Part shown: one piece after another, positions 33,092 through 42,155 of the stretch
How positions within the stretch are numbered: the first letter of the stretch is position 1
Layout of the letters: each line of letters starts with the position of its first letter
Source: Linepithema humile
Lineage: Eukaryota > Arthropoda > Insecta > Hymenoptera > Formicidae
DNA: 64,000 nt
Direction of reading: 5' to 3'
Assembly (NCBI RefSeq): GCF_040581485.1
Contig: NC_090128.1
Span: forward strand, 8,246,001 to 8,310,000
The notes under the pieces: generated by a model
Told to the model about the DNA's origin: nothing
The model's database searches: none
The model's input: the letters and a program-made list of their open reading frames with translations, nothing else
Program-made: the position numbers and the translations under genes

Positions 33092-36000
33092 CTCGCTGGC
33101 GCGATAATCGCAAGATATTCATGACTGACCGATAACATTTTTTTTACAACTTTATTTCTCCAAAGATAAAAGTTTTGCTTTCTTTAACCTAATTCTTTAT
33201 CATATGTTATTTATAACACAATAAATTTTATAATAAATTCGAGATACGTGAAAATAATTTTAACTGTAAGGAACAAGAATTGTCGAAAGGAATTTACGTG
33301 AAAAGCTGTGATGTAATAATTTTTAGATATTTTCGAGAGATTGAAAATCACTGACACGCAAAAGTTTCGATCGCGCCCTTGCTTTCACGGTTGCCGGTAA
33401 TGGATTGAACACGTGTCTCGCTGATATTTCGCGGCACGCCGCACAGAGATCGCAAGAACACCCGTCGATAAATTCACGTGGCACGGCCTCGCCCTTCCCG
33501 TCTCGATAAATTATCCCGAGGGATGACAGAGACATTATAATCTGAGGGTCTAATAAAAAGGTCCGTGCTGGGATTCTCTTTATCGCTGGTGCGTCGTCGT
33601 TACTTAGCAATAATTCGCGTCTGTATATAAAAGACGCTCGAGGAAACAGGGATCTCGCGGCGAGAAGGGAAAACGCGAGGGATGAAAGGACGAGGCGCGA
33701 GGGGATGGGCGGTGCGACACCATCCAGCACGCGTGTCGGGAGGAGCCGCGCGTCCTGCAGATGCCGGGCAGAAGAAGTTTGGACAAAGCTGGCCGGAATC
33801 GCCACAATGGATGGCGAACGCGCTTCGACTCGGCCCACTCGCTCCCCTCTTCGATGATTTATCGGATACTATTTGTGTGTAATACCGCGAACACAATTGC
33901 TATCGGGCGCATGTCGATGATCTTCCGGGATAAAGAACGATTCGGGCGATTTTCGTGAATTATGCAGGCCGTTTGAAAGTCCGAGTTGAAAAGTGACCGC
34001 GAAGAATGCGGGATCGAAGGGATCGATCGCTTATACATCAATAGTATCTGAGATCTTTAATGTTGTAGATCTTCTCTTTAAGAGATAAAAAGACTCGTTT
34101 TTAAAAGGTTTCGAAAGATGCAAATCAATTGTGGAATATATTAATGCCAAGATAAGTTGTATTCATTATCGAAAATGATGCCGAACGGAGAGGGCGAATA
34201 CCAGCGCCATTATCGATCCATTTCTCAATCTACTTTTGTAACTCGAAAATAATCCAAAGATCCTTGCTTTTTGCCCATTCCTCGTTGTGTTTTCATTTTC
34301 TCCGGGAACAACGGAGGAAATCGGTCTGTGTAACATGCCTGCGCCACGTGGCGCGTCTTGTAACAGAATTCCCGCCGCTGTATACGGGCGACAAGGCGGT
34401 GGCGCAGAGAGGAGGGCGGGGGAGGGGGGGGGGTACTAGGGTGAGGACAGCAGAGGAGATTTTCTCGAGTTTCAGAGTCTACGCGCGCATACCTAGCTAC
34501 AGCTCCCCGGGGACCCCGGGGACAGGTGGCTGCCGCTGAAGTCTTAGACGAGATCCACGCTCCAGGAAGCATCTCGGTCGCGGGGCGTCCCCTCGTCCTT
34601 GGAAAGTAAGGAGTACGACTTCCCCGGTAACATGTGGTTGTCGTAAAGCGACGATCATCCCGCAGGAAGTTGCCCGGGATGTCTCGGGGACGAATTCAAA
34701 CAGGGAGCGCATTGCGCGAGTTAAATGCAGCCTGATGATGACTCCGCTAATGTGCATTAGCGGTTAAGACGCATCTCGCACGCGTACGAGCATATGCGAG
34801 CGACTTGCAATCGCACATTCTCCCCGCCGTATGGATCGTAATACACGTTGCAAATTCCACGCGCTGCGAGTGTTGGCGCGTTTTGTATTAATTATTCCGC
34901 ACGAAGGCGTGGAACTTGAATTTAATGCCACGTAATTATTAATCTTTTGCGAAAGCCGCGAGGTATTATAACGCTTTGAAATTGGTAAATATTTTCGGGC
35001 AAGTTATACATTAAATATATTGTACGTTGTTTCCTGCGCCATTATATTTATTATTAAACGAAAAATTGTTTATAGCCGAGTTTATTAAAACCATTTTCAT
35101 GAGTTTCCACCGAAATAATTCTGCACGATACAACGAAGCTTAAATAATTTTTGAACTGACTATATTCGTCGAGATTTTGTCATTTTCAATTTTAAATATA
35201 TTTTAGCATTTTAGTTTTCGATAAATAGGTCAAAATTTAATTCGCAAACAGACTTAATTTTTGTGGTCGATTTGTTTGTCGCTAGATAATTGTTTTAAAA
35301 ATATATTAGAGGATTTGTCTATACTTGGAACTTTTATCACGCTGTTACATAGAGCTGCAGACTGAGAAAGGGTCACGTTAAAACAAATGCGGCAATCTAA
35401 ATTTCCAATATCAATCGGTTCAGCGCAGTTGGAGTATGCAATGCAGGTGGAGAGATTAATTATTGCACTTGTATCCCTTCGAATGAATCCTTGGAACAAA
35501 TTGCGATCGTCTCTTTCGGCCGTGCAAAGCGATATCGGGTGAAAACTGTAAATGAAGAGCGCCGCGTTATCTCCATTCCAATCAATCTGCTCGTTATCGC
35601 CGGGTGGCCGAGGATTATCTCGCGCGCGCTCATTGCAACACGGGACTCGCATTTCTATCCGCGAAATTAGCCTCGTCATACCACGCATAATTGTTCCAGT
35701 GGACGCTCGGTGGAAGCCCGGTCGGAATTGCGCCATTGCGCCCCGCCATCAATGCGGTAGTGAACGCGCGTTTTCTCGCGGTGTATTAATAAAGTATGGC
35801 CTTCAGTGAAATAGATCGCCCGTTTCGCTACAATTGCACACACATCAATTCCATTAAGCCGTGCCGCGGTTCGATAAAGCCATCCCCGTATAGCTTTCCG
35901 AAAGGTTGAAATGGTGGCCTAGATCACGGCCGCCGAACAACCCGATGGTTGTATTTGTAATTGATCCTTGAAACATCTATTCTCAAATTCGTTAACTTTC

Positions 36001-37080
36001 ACATTGCTGCGATTGCAATATTTGAAATGCAATAAAATGATTTATGTCAAATTTCAACATAAAAAGGTTTACATCTTTTAATTAATAGGAGAAGCATTAA
36101 AAATTATCCGTGCATCGATAAATATGACGCTCTTAGAGTACTATAACGTATGAAACATTGATGAAATAATCGAGCTCAAATATTAAAAATATGCAGTATT
36201 GCTGGCTGCGCAAAATTTAATCTGCTAATTGAATTTATATAAAGCACGCAGTTCATGAATATTTTACGAAACTGATTCTCATAATGTTCAGCCATTAAGT
36301 AATTAAATTCTTTATGCGCATGGATATTTCGTAAAAATTATAACAATTGTTGCAACAAATTAATCTTTTCCGCCGATATAAAAATTTGCCAATTTAGACG
36401 TTTGAAGTATTTGCTCTCAAATTATACGCGCGGGGCCGCAGGTTGTTCCCAAGGAAAACCCTCCTCGTCACAGAACACCGCCATTCATCAGCCAATCGCC
36501 AGGATCGTAATTCAGAAAGTCGCTGAAGGTCCGATGTCGCCCCAGGAAGTGTTAATTGTCCATAAGTTATTCCTTGGGCTTCGAAACACATGGCAGGAAT
36601 CATGGCGGGAAGGAAGCGCCGCAGAATTTTCGGCTGCCACGTGCTGCCATTATTGAACATGTGGTCGAACGCCAGATCGAGCACATGATGGACAGCCTTT
36701 ATTGTATTTTTTCAAGAAAAAGTCACGAAGAAATATAGTGCTGTGCTTGCCGAATGACAAAAGAAACGTTCTTATGTTTTTTTTCGTGCGGTACGAAAAT
36801 AAACGCAATTTTCTAAAACTTAATTATCTAATTACATAAATACGCTGATTATATAGCAAGAGAAAAGTTTAGATACTACTAATTCAGTACCAACTGGCGG
36901 TAGAGAATGATTATTCGAAGCGTTTCACTCTTTAGATCTCCGAGTGCACGAAGGGTTAAATCCGCATTTTCGCGGCGGAGCGAAAAATAATTACGCCGCG
37001 TCGCAATAAACGCGCACTTTTTCGCATTTTTTCCCTTTGCCGCGACGCAGAAAAGAGAAGTGGAAACGTCGCCCGGTTTA
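33092..37080. other. Non-coding mosaic DNA, no gene seen
   Basis: CpG-rich blocks at about 33,360-34,040, 34,290-34,880 and 35,560-35,930 lie between AT-rich spacers (34,920-35,300 and 35,940-36,400). A TATATAAAAG box lies at 33,624-33,633 on + without an initiator. The 9-mer CCCCGGGGA is tandemly duplicated at 34,505-34,522. The 171-codon minus frame at 33,323-33,838 and the 160-codon one at 35,254-35,736 have no recognisable domain. The segment 36,400-36,680 is balanced in composition and contains an E-box CACGTG near 36,640. Confidence 0.55.
34412..34433 (+). other. G-rich tract with G10, G-quadruplex motif
   Basis: GGG, GGGGG and a G10 run (34,424-34,433) are separated by single C or A residues and followed shortly by GGG in ACTAGGGTG. 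This fulfils the usual pattern of at least four G-runs with short loops. Confidence 0.7.
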
Positions 37081-37089
37081 AGGGGACGA

Positions 37090-37102
37090 GAATATTCCGG
37101 AA
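37090..37102. promoter_or_regulatory. Three-unit heat-shock element
   Basis: GAATATTCCGGAA reads as three perfect units, GAA-ta-TTC-cg-GAA, with an in-phase near match (TAC) after it. Part of it forms the 14-bp perfect palindrome ATATTCCGGAATAT (37,092-37,105). About 0.5 three-unit matches are expected by chance in this window, so by itself this is weak. Confidence 0.35.
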
Positions 37103-37105
37103 TAT

Positions 37106-37896
37106 ACACCGCTCGCTCGCACAGTTGAAAAAGAAACCGGCTGCGCGCGTTACTTTAACCGCGGCCGCAACGACAGCACAATGCAACGCCGCGTTGCCGC
37201 TCTCGAAATTCCCGAATGGCTTTCGCCCGTCTTCGCGCTCGCGGCAGAATTAGCGCGGCGGGAAAGCGATAACCGTGGAATTTACGCGCGGGCTAAGAGG
37301 CAGCTAATAAACGTTAATTTAACGAAACAGTGGCGCGCCGACTTTCGGCGCCGTTCTCATCGACGGCGACGAGCGGCAGCGGCGGCTTGCGGTACGTAAT
37401 ATCTGGCTAGATCCGCCTGTAATTAGCTCGGGAATCCGAATTAACGAAAGGAAACGAAACGACCTGTGCATGTGGAAAATACGGACCTACGCGAAATCAA
37501 AATCCCTTTCTCGCAGATATTTTCCTCGCGGATGAAAGTTTCGAATATACGCAAAACGCGATATTATGTGAAATTTGTCAGACGCATTTATTATACGTAT
37601 AATTTTATATTTTATATATAAAGACATCTGTGCATAAATTTTCGATATATTAGCTATTATAAAAATAATACTTTAGATAACTTTGTATCAGTTTTCCGAC
37701 AGCGAGAAGCGTTCTCACAAAATCGAAGTCTTTTTTCCTACAGTTTTATGAGAAGAGAGTTGTAATATTTTGTAAAACTTATCGCAGATTTATTTATTAT
37801 GATAGTTTTTCTAATACTTTTTTTATATTCAATGTCTAAAATAGAAGAAGTATCTGTGTTATAAATTCACCATTGAGCCATGACTACGATATATAC
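37106..37896. other. CpG-rich then AT-rich DNA, no gene seen
   Basis: A CpG-rich block to about 37,460 ends in AT-rich DNA that continues into the transposon insertion. Only short frames are present. Confidence 0.55.
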
Positions 37897-37910
37897 TTAT
37901 TATTACGATT
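37897..37910 (+). repeat. 14-bp target-site duplication, left copy
   Basis: TTATTATTACGATT is identical to 38,379-38,392. The bases outside the two copies differ immediately on both sides, as expected for a target-site duplication. The joined empty site would read ...ATATAC, one copy, GAGATTTG.... Confidence 0.8.
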
Positions 37911-37995
37911 CTAAAAAATGCTACAAAAAACTACGTTAAGCTCGAGCCGGATCTTTATTGCTCAAAATTTTTAAAGAAGGAAATTACATATTACA

Positions 37996-38033
37996 GACGT
38001 TCCGGCCACTAAACGTTTTGGCCATCATCAGTG
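37996..38033 (-). ncRNA. Hammerhead-ribozyme-like motif
   Basis: Read on the minus strand: CAC, CTGATGA-box (38,031-38,025), stem II U-GGCC / GGCC-G (38,024-38,020 and 38,007-38,003) with the loop AAAACGTTTAGT, then GAACGTC. The conserved C-U-G-A-N-G-A and G-A-A of the catalytic core are present. Position 15.1 appears to be C where A is normal, which would need a compensating partner or would abolish cleavage. Stem I and stem III were not resolved by eye, so activity is unknown. Confidence 0.5.
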
Positions 38034-38111
38034 TAACAATTCAATGACAACAAATAATATCAGCGCGTACAGAACATAGCGGTTAACGCTTGCAAACGGA
38101 AATAATCAAAG

Positions 38112-38351
38112 TTAAAAATCAATCTTGAACACGCCAATTTTTAAAAACGCAAACGCATTAAAAAAGTCAACGAAAAGACAGTAGTTGGACAATAAAAAAT
38201 TTCGTTTCTGACGTACGTAAAGTAACATTGGCAAAGAGCTAAGAAGGTACATCCAAAAATTCCAAAAAGGCTTGAATCCTCGTTGAATCCATGAGTGGTA
38301 AATTTGAAAACTATTAATCGTTATTCTCAATGGTAAAAATGTTGGAGCCAT
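38112..38351 (-). CDS. 79-codon frame inside the insertion, doubtful
   Basis: This frame opens at an ATG (AATATGGC) near the 5' end of the insertion on its minus strand, and its product is rich in Phe, Leu and aromatic residues (MAPTFLPLRITINSF...). It ends upstream of the hammerhead-like core. I recognise no retroelement domain such as reverse transcriptase or GIY-YIG. It is most likely untranslated element sequence. It is listed because the whole frame lies within the bounded element and could be tested across other copies. Confidence 0.12.
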   Translation of the reverse strand: MAPTFLPLRITINSFQIYHSWIQRGFKPFWNFWMYLLSSLPMLLYVRQKRNFLLSNYCLFVDFFNAFAFLKIGVFKIDF

Positions 38352-38378
38352 ATTAGATGTTCTTACAAATATGTGTGG

Positions 38379-38392
38379 TTATTATTACGATT
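38379..38392 (+). repeat. 14-bp target-site duplication, right copy
   Basis: The second copy of TTATTATTACGATT, identical to the left copy over all 14 bases. Confidence 0.8.
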
Positions 38393-40245
38393 GAGATTTG
38401 TAAATATTAGTTAAAATAAATAAATTTTTACGAGATTTTTAGAAAATTGTGCTGTAATATTGTTGATGGAATTTTATTTACCTCGCAGGAGGCATTTCAT
38501 AATAGAAAAACACGGGAATTGCGCAAGAAACTTCATTCTCTCAAGTGATGCATCTATTTTAAATATGAACGCAAAAATTTTACGCCACTCTGCGTTATTA
38601 AGACACTAATGAATGTTTCCAGGGAAAATGTGACGCTTGCAGTTTGTACATCTTCCAGCGGGAATACGATATTTTTGTCATTTGCGAAAACGACGCTGGC
38701 GGCGGCCAGCAGTGTCAATACAGCACTGCGGCGTATCTCAAACGTGCATTGTACTTTTATCGCGTAATTTTCACAGTTACAGCTTCGACTCGCCGAGATT
38801 CATTTACTACCATAAAAAAATCAATCGTGTTCAAGCGAGAGGAGAGAAGTCAAACGCGCTTTCACCGCTCGTTTCTTTACAGTTACAACCAACGCAGTGA
38901 AATCTATTGCTATAAAATGTCAATCGGAGATCCACCCATCGCCGTAATATTCTCGTCGGAATATTTCCGATCAACCCCATTACGGCGGCGGACACCGCCG
39001 CCTTCACGTGTACTCCGTTCCGAATTAGATTTACGACACGACCGCAAGGTCCTACAGAGTCCCCGCCGTACTCGCTTTTCTTTCGCCATTATACCGAGGG
39101 ACCGGCATACCGTTTATGGCCGTCAGGACCGTAAATAGCTGCGGTGCCGTTGTGTCCGTCCGTCGTAACGCGGCTCGCGTCCACGATCCTAAATCACTCT
39201 TGGTTGCTACTGCATCCATCCGCATCCGTAACGTTGAACGGTGATTACGATCGGGGCGATTGTCTCGAACAAAAGGGGTTGACAGCACCTCCGCGGGGGC
39301 GGCTGCTCGAGTGGGCGGCTATGGGCCGAAGGTGCACTTCTTCAGAAATACGCTGTTACGTTGTAATCGTTCGCTGTTGCAAGAGAAATCGTTTGTCGTT
39401 ATCTAAGGAAGAAGACCGACGTATCTCCCTTTAGGGGATCGTAGAATGGGGATAGAATTTATTGGAAACGTTAGGAAATTTATGATCGTAGGTTTTTTTA
39501 ATTTCGCGTGGTGTCGCTGAAGACATAAATGTTTCCAAAGGGACGGAAAAGAGGAGAGAAATAGGTTTATAATACATATTGAATCTGGGTTTTATTACGA
39601 TGGTCTTGCTTGTAATAATTAATGTGTACATTGGTGGGTGAATTGGCGTTTTTTTTTTACAAAGTGAAAGTTTAAAGAAATTATACAGCATGGTCGAAAG
39701 TTTGCATTCATGTTTTGTACAGCGTAAAAGTACGATTTTTTAAAAGTAATAGAAACCAATATGCTTCTTTAAATATTTACACACGCAGCGCGAGCTTGCG
39801 ACAAACCATATAAGTAACAAAACTATATTTTTTAATTGATCTGAAATTGCTTTTATTTGGATAGAATTTTGAGACTTAATTACAAAAAAAATCTAATTTC
39901 AAGTATTGTGAAATAACTTGCAATTAAACTATTTTTAAAGAAGAACCTCACTCAAACAAACATGGACTACTTATTTTGTAATGTCCTGAATTTGAGATCA
40001 GTTCAGATACATCAATCGAATAAGAGAATGACTTGATTTTTATAGCTCGAAAGTATCAGGCCGCACCTCAAGGAAGCAATGTGACTCCGGGCCATTTTTA
40101 TCTCGGAAGTGGCGCGTAATATGTTCGCGCGACGATTCGAGATGCGAGCCTCACTACAATACTGCCTTGATATAAATAATGAAATACGCGTGGCTCAGCA
40201 AGTCGTAGTGTGTAGGGTGGAGTGAAAAATGTCGAGTGCCCACCG
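38393..40245. other. Non-coding DNA; possible Tc1-like terminus near 39,684
   Basis: AT-rich flanks surround a CpG-rich block at about 38,880-39,420. The 164-codon frame at 38,644-39,138 overlaps other frames and has no recognised domain. At 39,684-39,720 the sequence TACAGCATGGTCGAAAGTTTGCATTC resembles in general form the ends of Tc1/mariner elements (TA, CAG..., GG-C-AAAGTTTGCAT), with a second TACAGC at 39,718, but the opposite terminus was not found. No transposase frame was recognised. Confidence 0.45.
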
Positions 40246-40249
40246 AAGA

Positions 40250-40277
40250 CCATTCGCGTTCGCGCGAATGCGAATGG
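40250..40277. repeat. 28-bp near-perfect palindrome with E2F-like centre
   Basis: The left half is CCATTCGCGTTCGC and the right half GCGAATGCGAATGG. Thirteen of the fourteen base pairs are perfect and one is a G/T mismatch (40,258 against 40,269). The centre TTCGCGCGAA (40,259-40,268) is itself symmetric and resembles an E2F/DP core. It lies in a CpG-rich block (40,080-40,500). With one mismatch allowed, about 0.01 such palindromes are expected in random sequence of this length, more in CpG-rich DNA. Confidence 0.75.
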
Positions 40278-42014
40278 CGCGCGAGGGATGACGGGGAAAG
40301 TAACTTGCGAGTCACGGCCATCATTTTCCCCCTCGAGGTGTACCAAAAGCTCTCGCGGGGATAATAAAGGTCTCTAGGCACTGCCGATACAATTTCGACG
40401 TCCCGGCCGCCGGAGCACGCCTTTAGAGAGAGAGACGATCGATGGGCATGCATTTGGGCTTCGCGAAAATCGATACGTCTCGCGCGATGATGAAAAAAGT
40501 CATATATTTATTTTAACCCTCCCGACTTGACAGTTTCCATCGAAAAGCGAAGCGTGAAAGGAAAATCTTTTCAATTCTTTAATTAATACTAAAAGAATTA
40601 AAATCTTAAACTCTTTGTCATAAAAATCGCATTATCAGCATTCGAAGAGTTCTTTAAAATATATTTTTCTTTATATTTTACTGTACAGTTGGATTTTTAT
40701 TGGTGACTTTATATATTTTATATATATCTCACTTACAATACGTTTATTAATTTGATATAAAATAATAATTTGATAAAAGCAGAACAAATTTTATGATAAT
40801 AAAAGAATTAAAAAGCAATATTATGCACAACATGATGGCGATACGCATAAAAATATACAGAGTATGAAACAAATGTTGAAGCGATTAATATTAACATTAA
40901 TTATATCACAAATTAATGCCACGCAATATATATTATATACGCTCTAAATGATAGCTATGAATAATTAAAGCGCGCATCATTATCACTTACGCATTGCGAT
41001 TTTCGCAATTTATAATCGCATTTCGCGATTCACGACATTCAAATCTGACAAGCAAACATGGCAAAGAGAGGACGGTGCAATCGACATGTTCGGTAAAAAT
41101 AAATAAATTATGCGGAAGTATTCCAGAAATAGAGTAGGAATAATTAATTCGGTCTTTAAATCGTATTGCGGATTACGTATTGCTTTTCTCTTTATATTTA
41201 ATTTATGCCACTGCTAAAGTACATACAGTGCCGTCGATTGACAATAATTAAAATATCCTGTTATCAGTCACAGATACCGCATTGTGTAATGTTGACAAAT
41301 CGCTGTCCGATAAGTAAATACGAATTTGACGCGCAGTATTAAGTGTACAGATACTTGCAGCAGTATTTCTCCCTTCCAACATTGCTACGAAAAACGCACG
41401 AAATGCTCTCAATTGCATTAAAGAAAAATAGATAAATGTGAAATTGTTTTTTCCTTTTTTAATATATTCTTTACACTTAAACATTTATTACATTTAACTA
41501 ACTTTTCTAAATTTTTGTAACAATGCAATTATCTGTACTTAAAAATCTAAAAATGTTACAGAATCACCGAAGATGTATTGCACGTCTTTTATATATAGTA
41601 TTTGTTTTAATATTCGACTACTGTGTTTATCTCATTTTCAAGCCACATTAAACGTGTCGAATGTCTTTAAAAATTTGTAGGAAACTGAAATGGCCAATAT
41701 CCTTTAATGTTCGATTTATAATGGCCTAGAAGCAATTCGTATAGACATTTCAAGAGCGACTAACAAGCAGTGAGGTCACTATTAGAAAAAAATTGCTTCA
41801 GGATTAGACAGTCCAGTCGCTTTACAGTTATCGCCGACGTCTGTAGATTATCTGACGATATACACGCCATCTCGTTCTCGATTTGCTCGTTCCCTATAAA
41901 CCAGTTTATCGGGATTCATATCGTTAACCGAACCGCTGTAAAAGCGGCTTTTAGGTATATCACCGGCGTGTCTCGCGCCGAAGCAGTGCGTAAACTCATT
42001 CTGACGAGGAGGAA

Positions 42015-42026
42015 GGGGGGGGGGGG
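42015..42026 (+). repeat. G12 homopolymer
   Basis: Twelve G residues followed by CAGACCGAACGAG. The flank resembles that of the G13 tract about 120 bases downstream (TCAGAAACGAG). Confidence 0.9.
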
Positions 42027-42142
42027 CAGACCGAACGAGTGGAGTGCGGGAGTCGACGTAAACCGATGAGGCGTTAACGCGAATTGCCGGAATGTTCTCG
42101 CCGGCGGTTGCGGGCCGCAGTAAATGAGGGCAGGCAAAAAGA

Positions 42143-42155
42143 GGGGGGGGGGGGG
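42143..42155 (+). repeat. G13 homopolymer
   Basis: Thirteen G residues preceded by AAAAAGA and followed by TCAGAAACGAGCGCGAG. Shared flank letters with the tract at 42,015 suggest a local duplication. Confidence 0.9.

Larger units (their letters stand above)
37911..38378 (-). mobile_element. 468-bp insertion, Penelope-like element fragment with hammerhead-like core
   Basis: The segment is bounded by a perfect 14-bp direct duplication, so it inserted as a unit. On the minus strand it contains CTGATGA (38,031-38,025), a GGCC/GGCC stem closed by a 12-base loop, then GGAACGTC (38,003-37,996). This is the order of a hammerhead ribozyme core (CTGATGA, stem II, GAA, stem III side), although the canonical GAAA is GAAC here. 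Such CTGATGATGGCC...GGCCGAAACGTC motifs are characteristic of the terminal repeats of Penelope-like retroelements, which make variable-length duplications by target-primed insertion. Downstream on the same strand comes AATAAAGATCCGGCTCGAGC and a T-rich end. There is no reverse transcriptase, so this is a solo terminal repeat, a truncated copy or a non-autonomous derivative. Confidence 0.65.

Noticed and set aside
35461..35476. ATTGCACTTGT, similar to the seed of miR-92
   Set aside because: Identity ends after about 11 bases and no hairpin with the conserved mature sequence was found.
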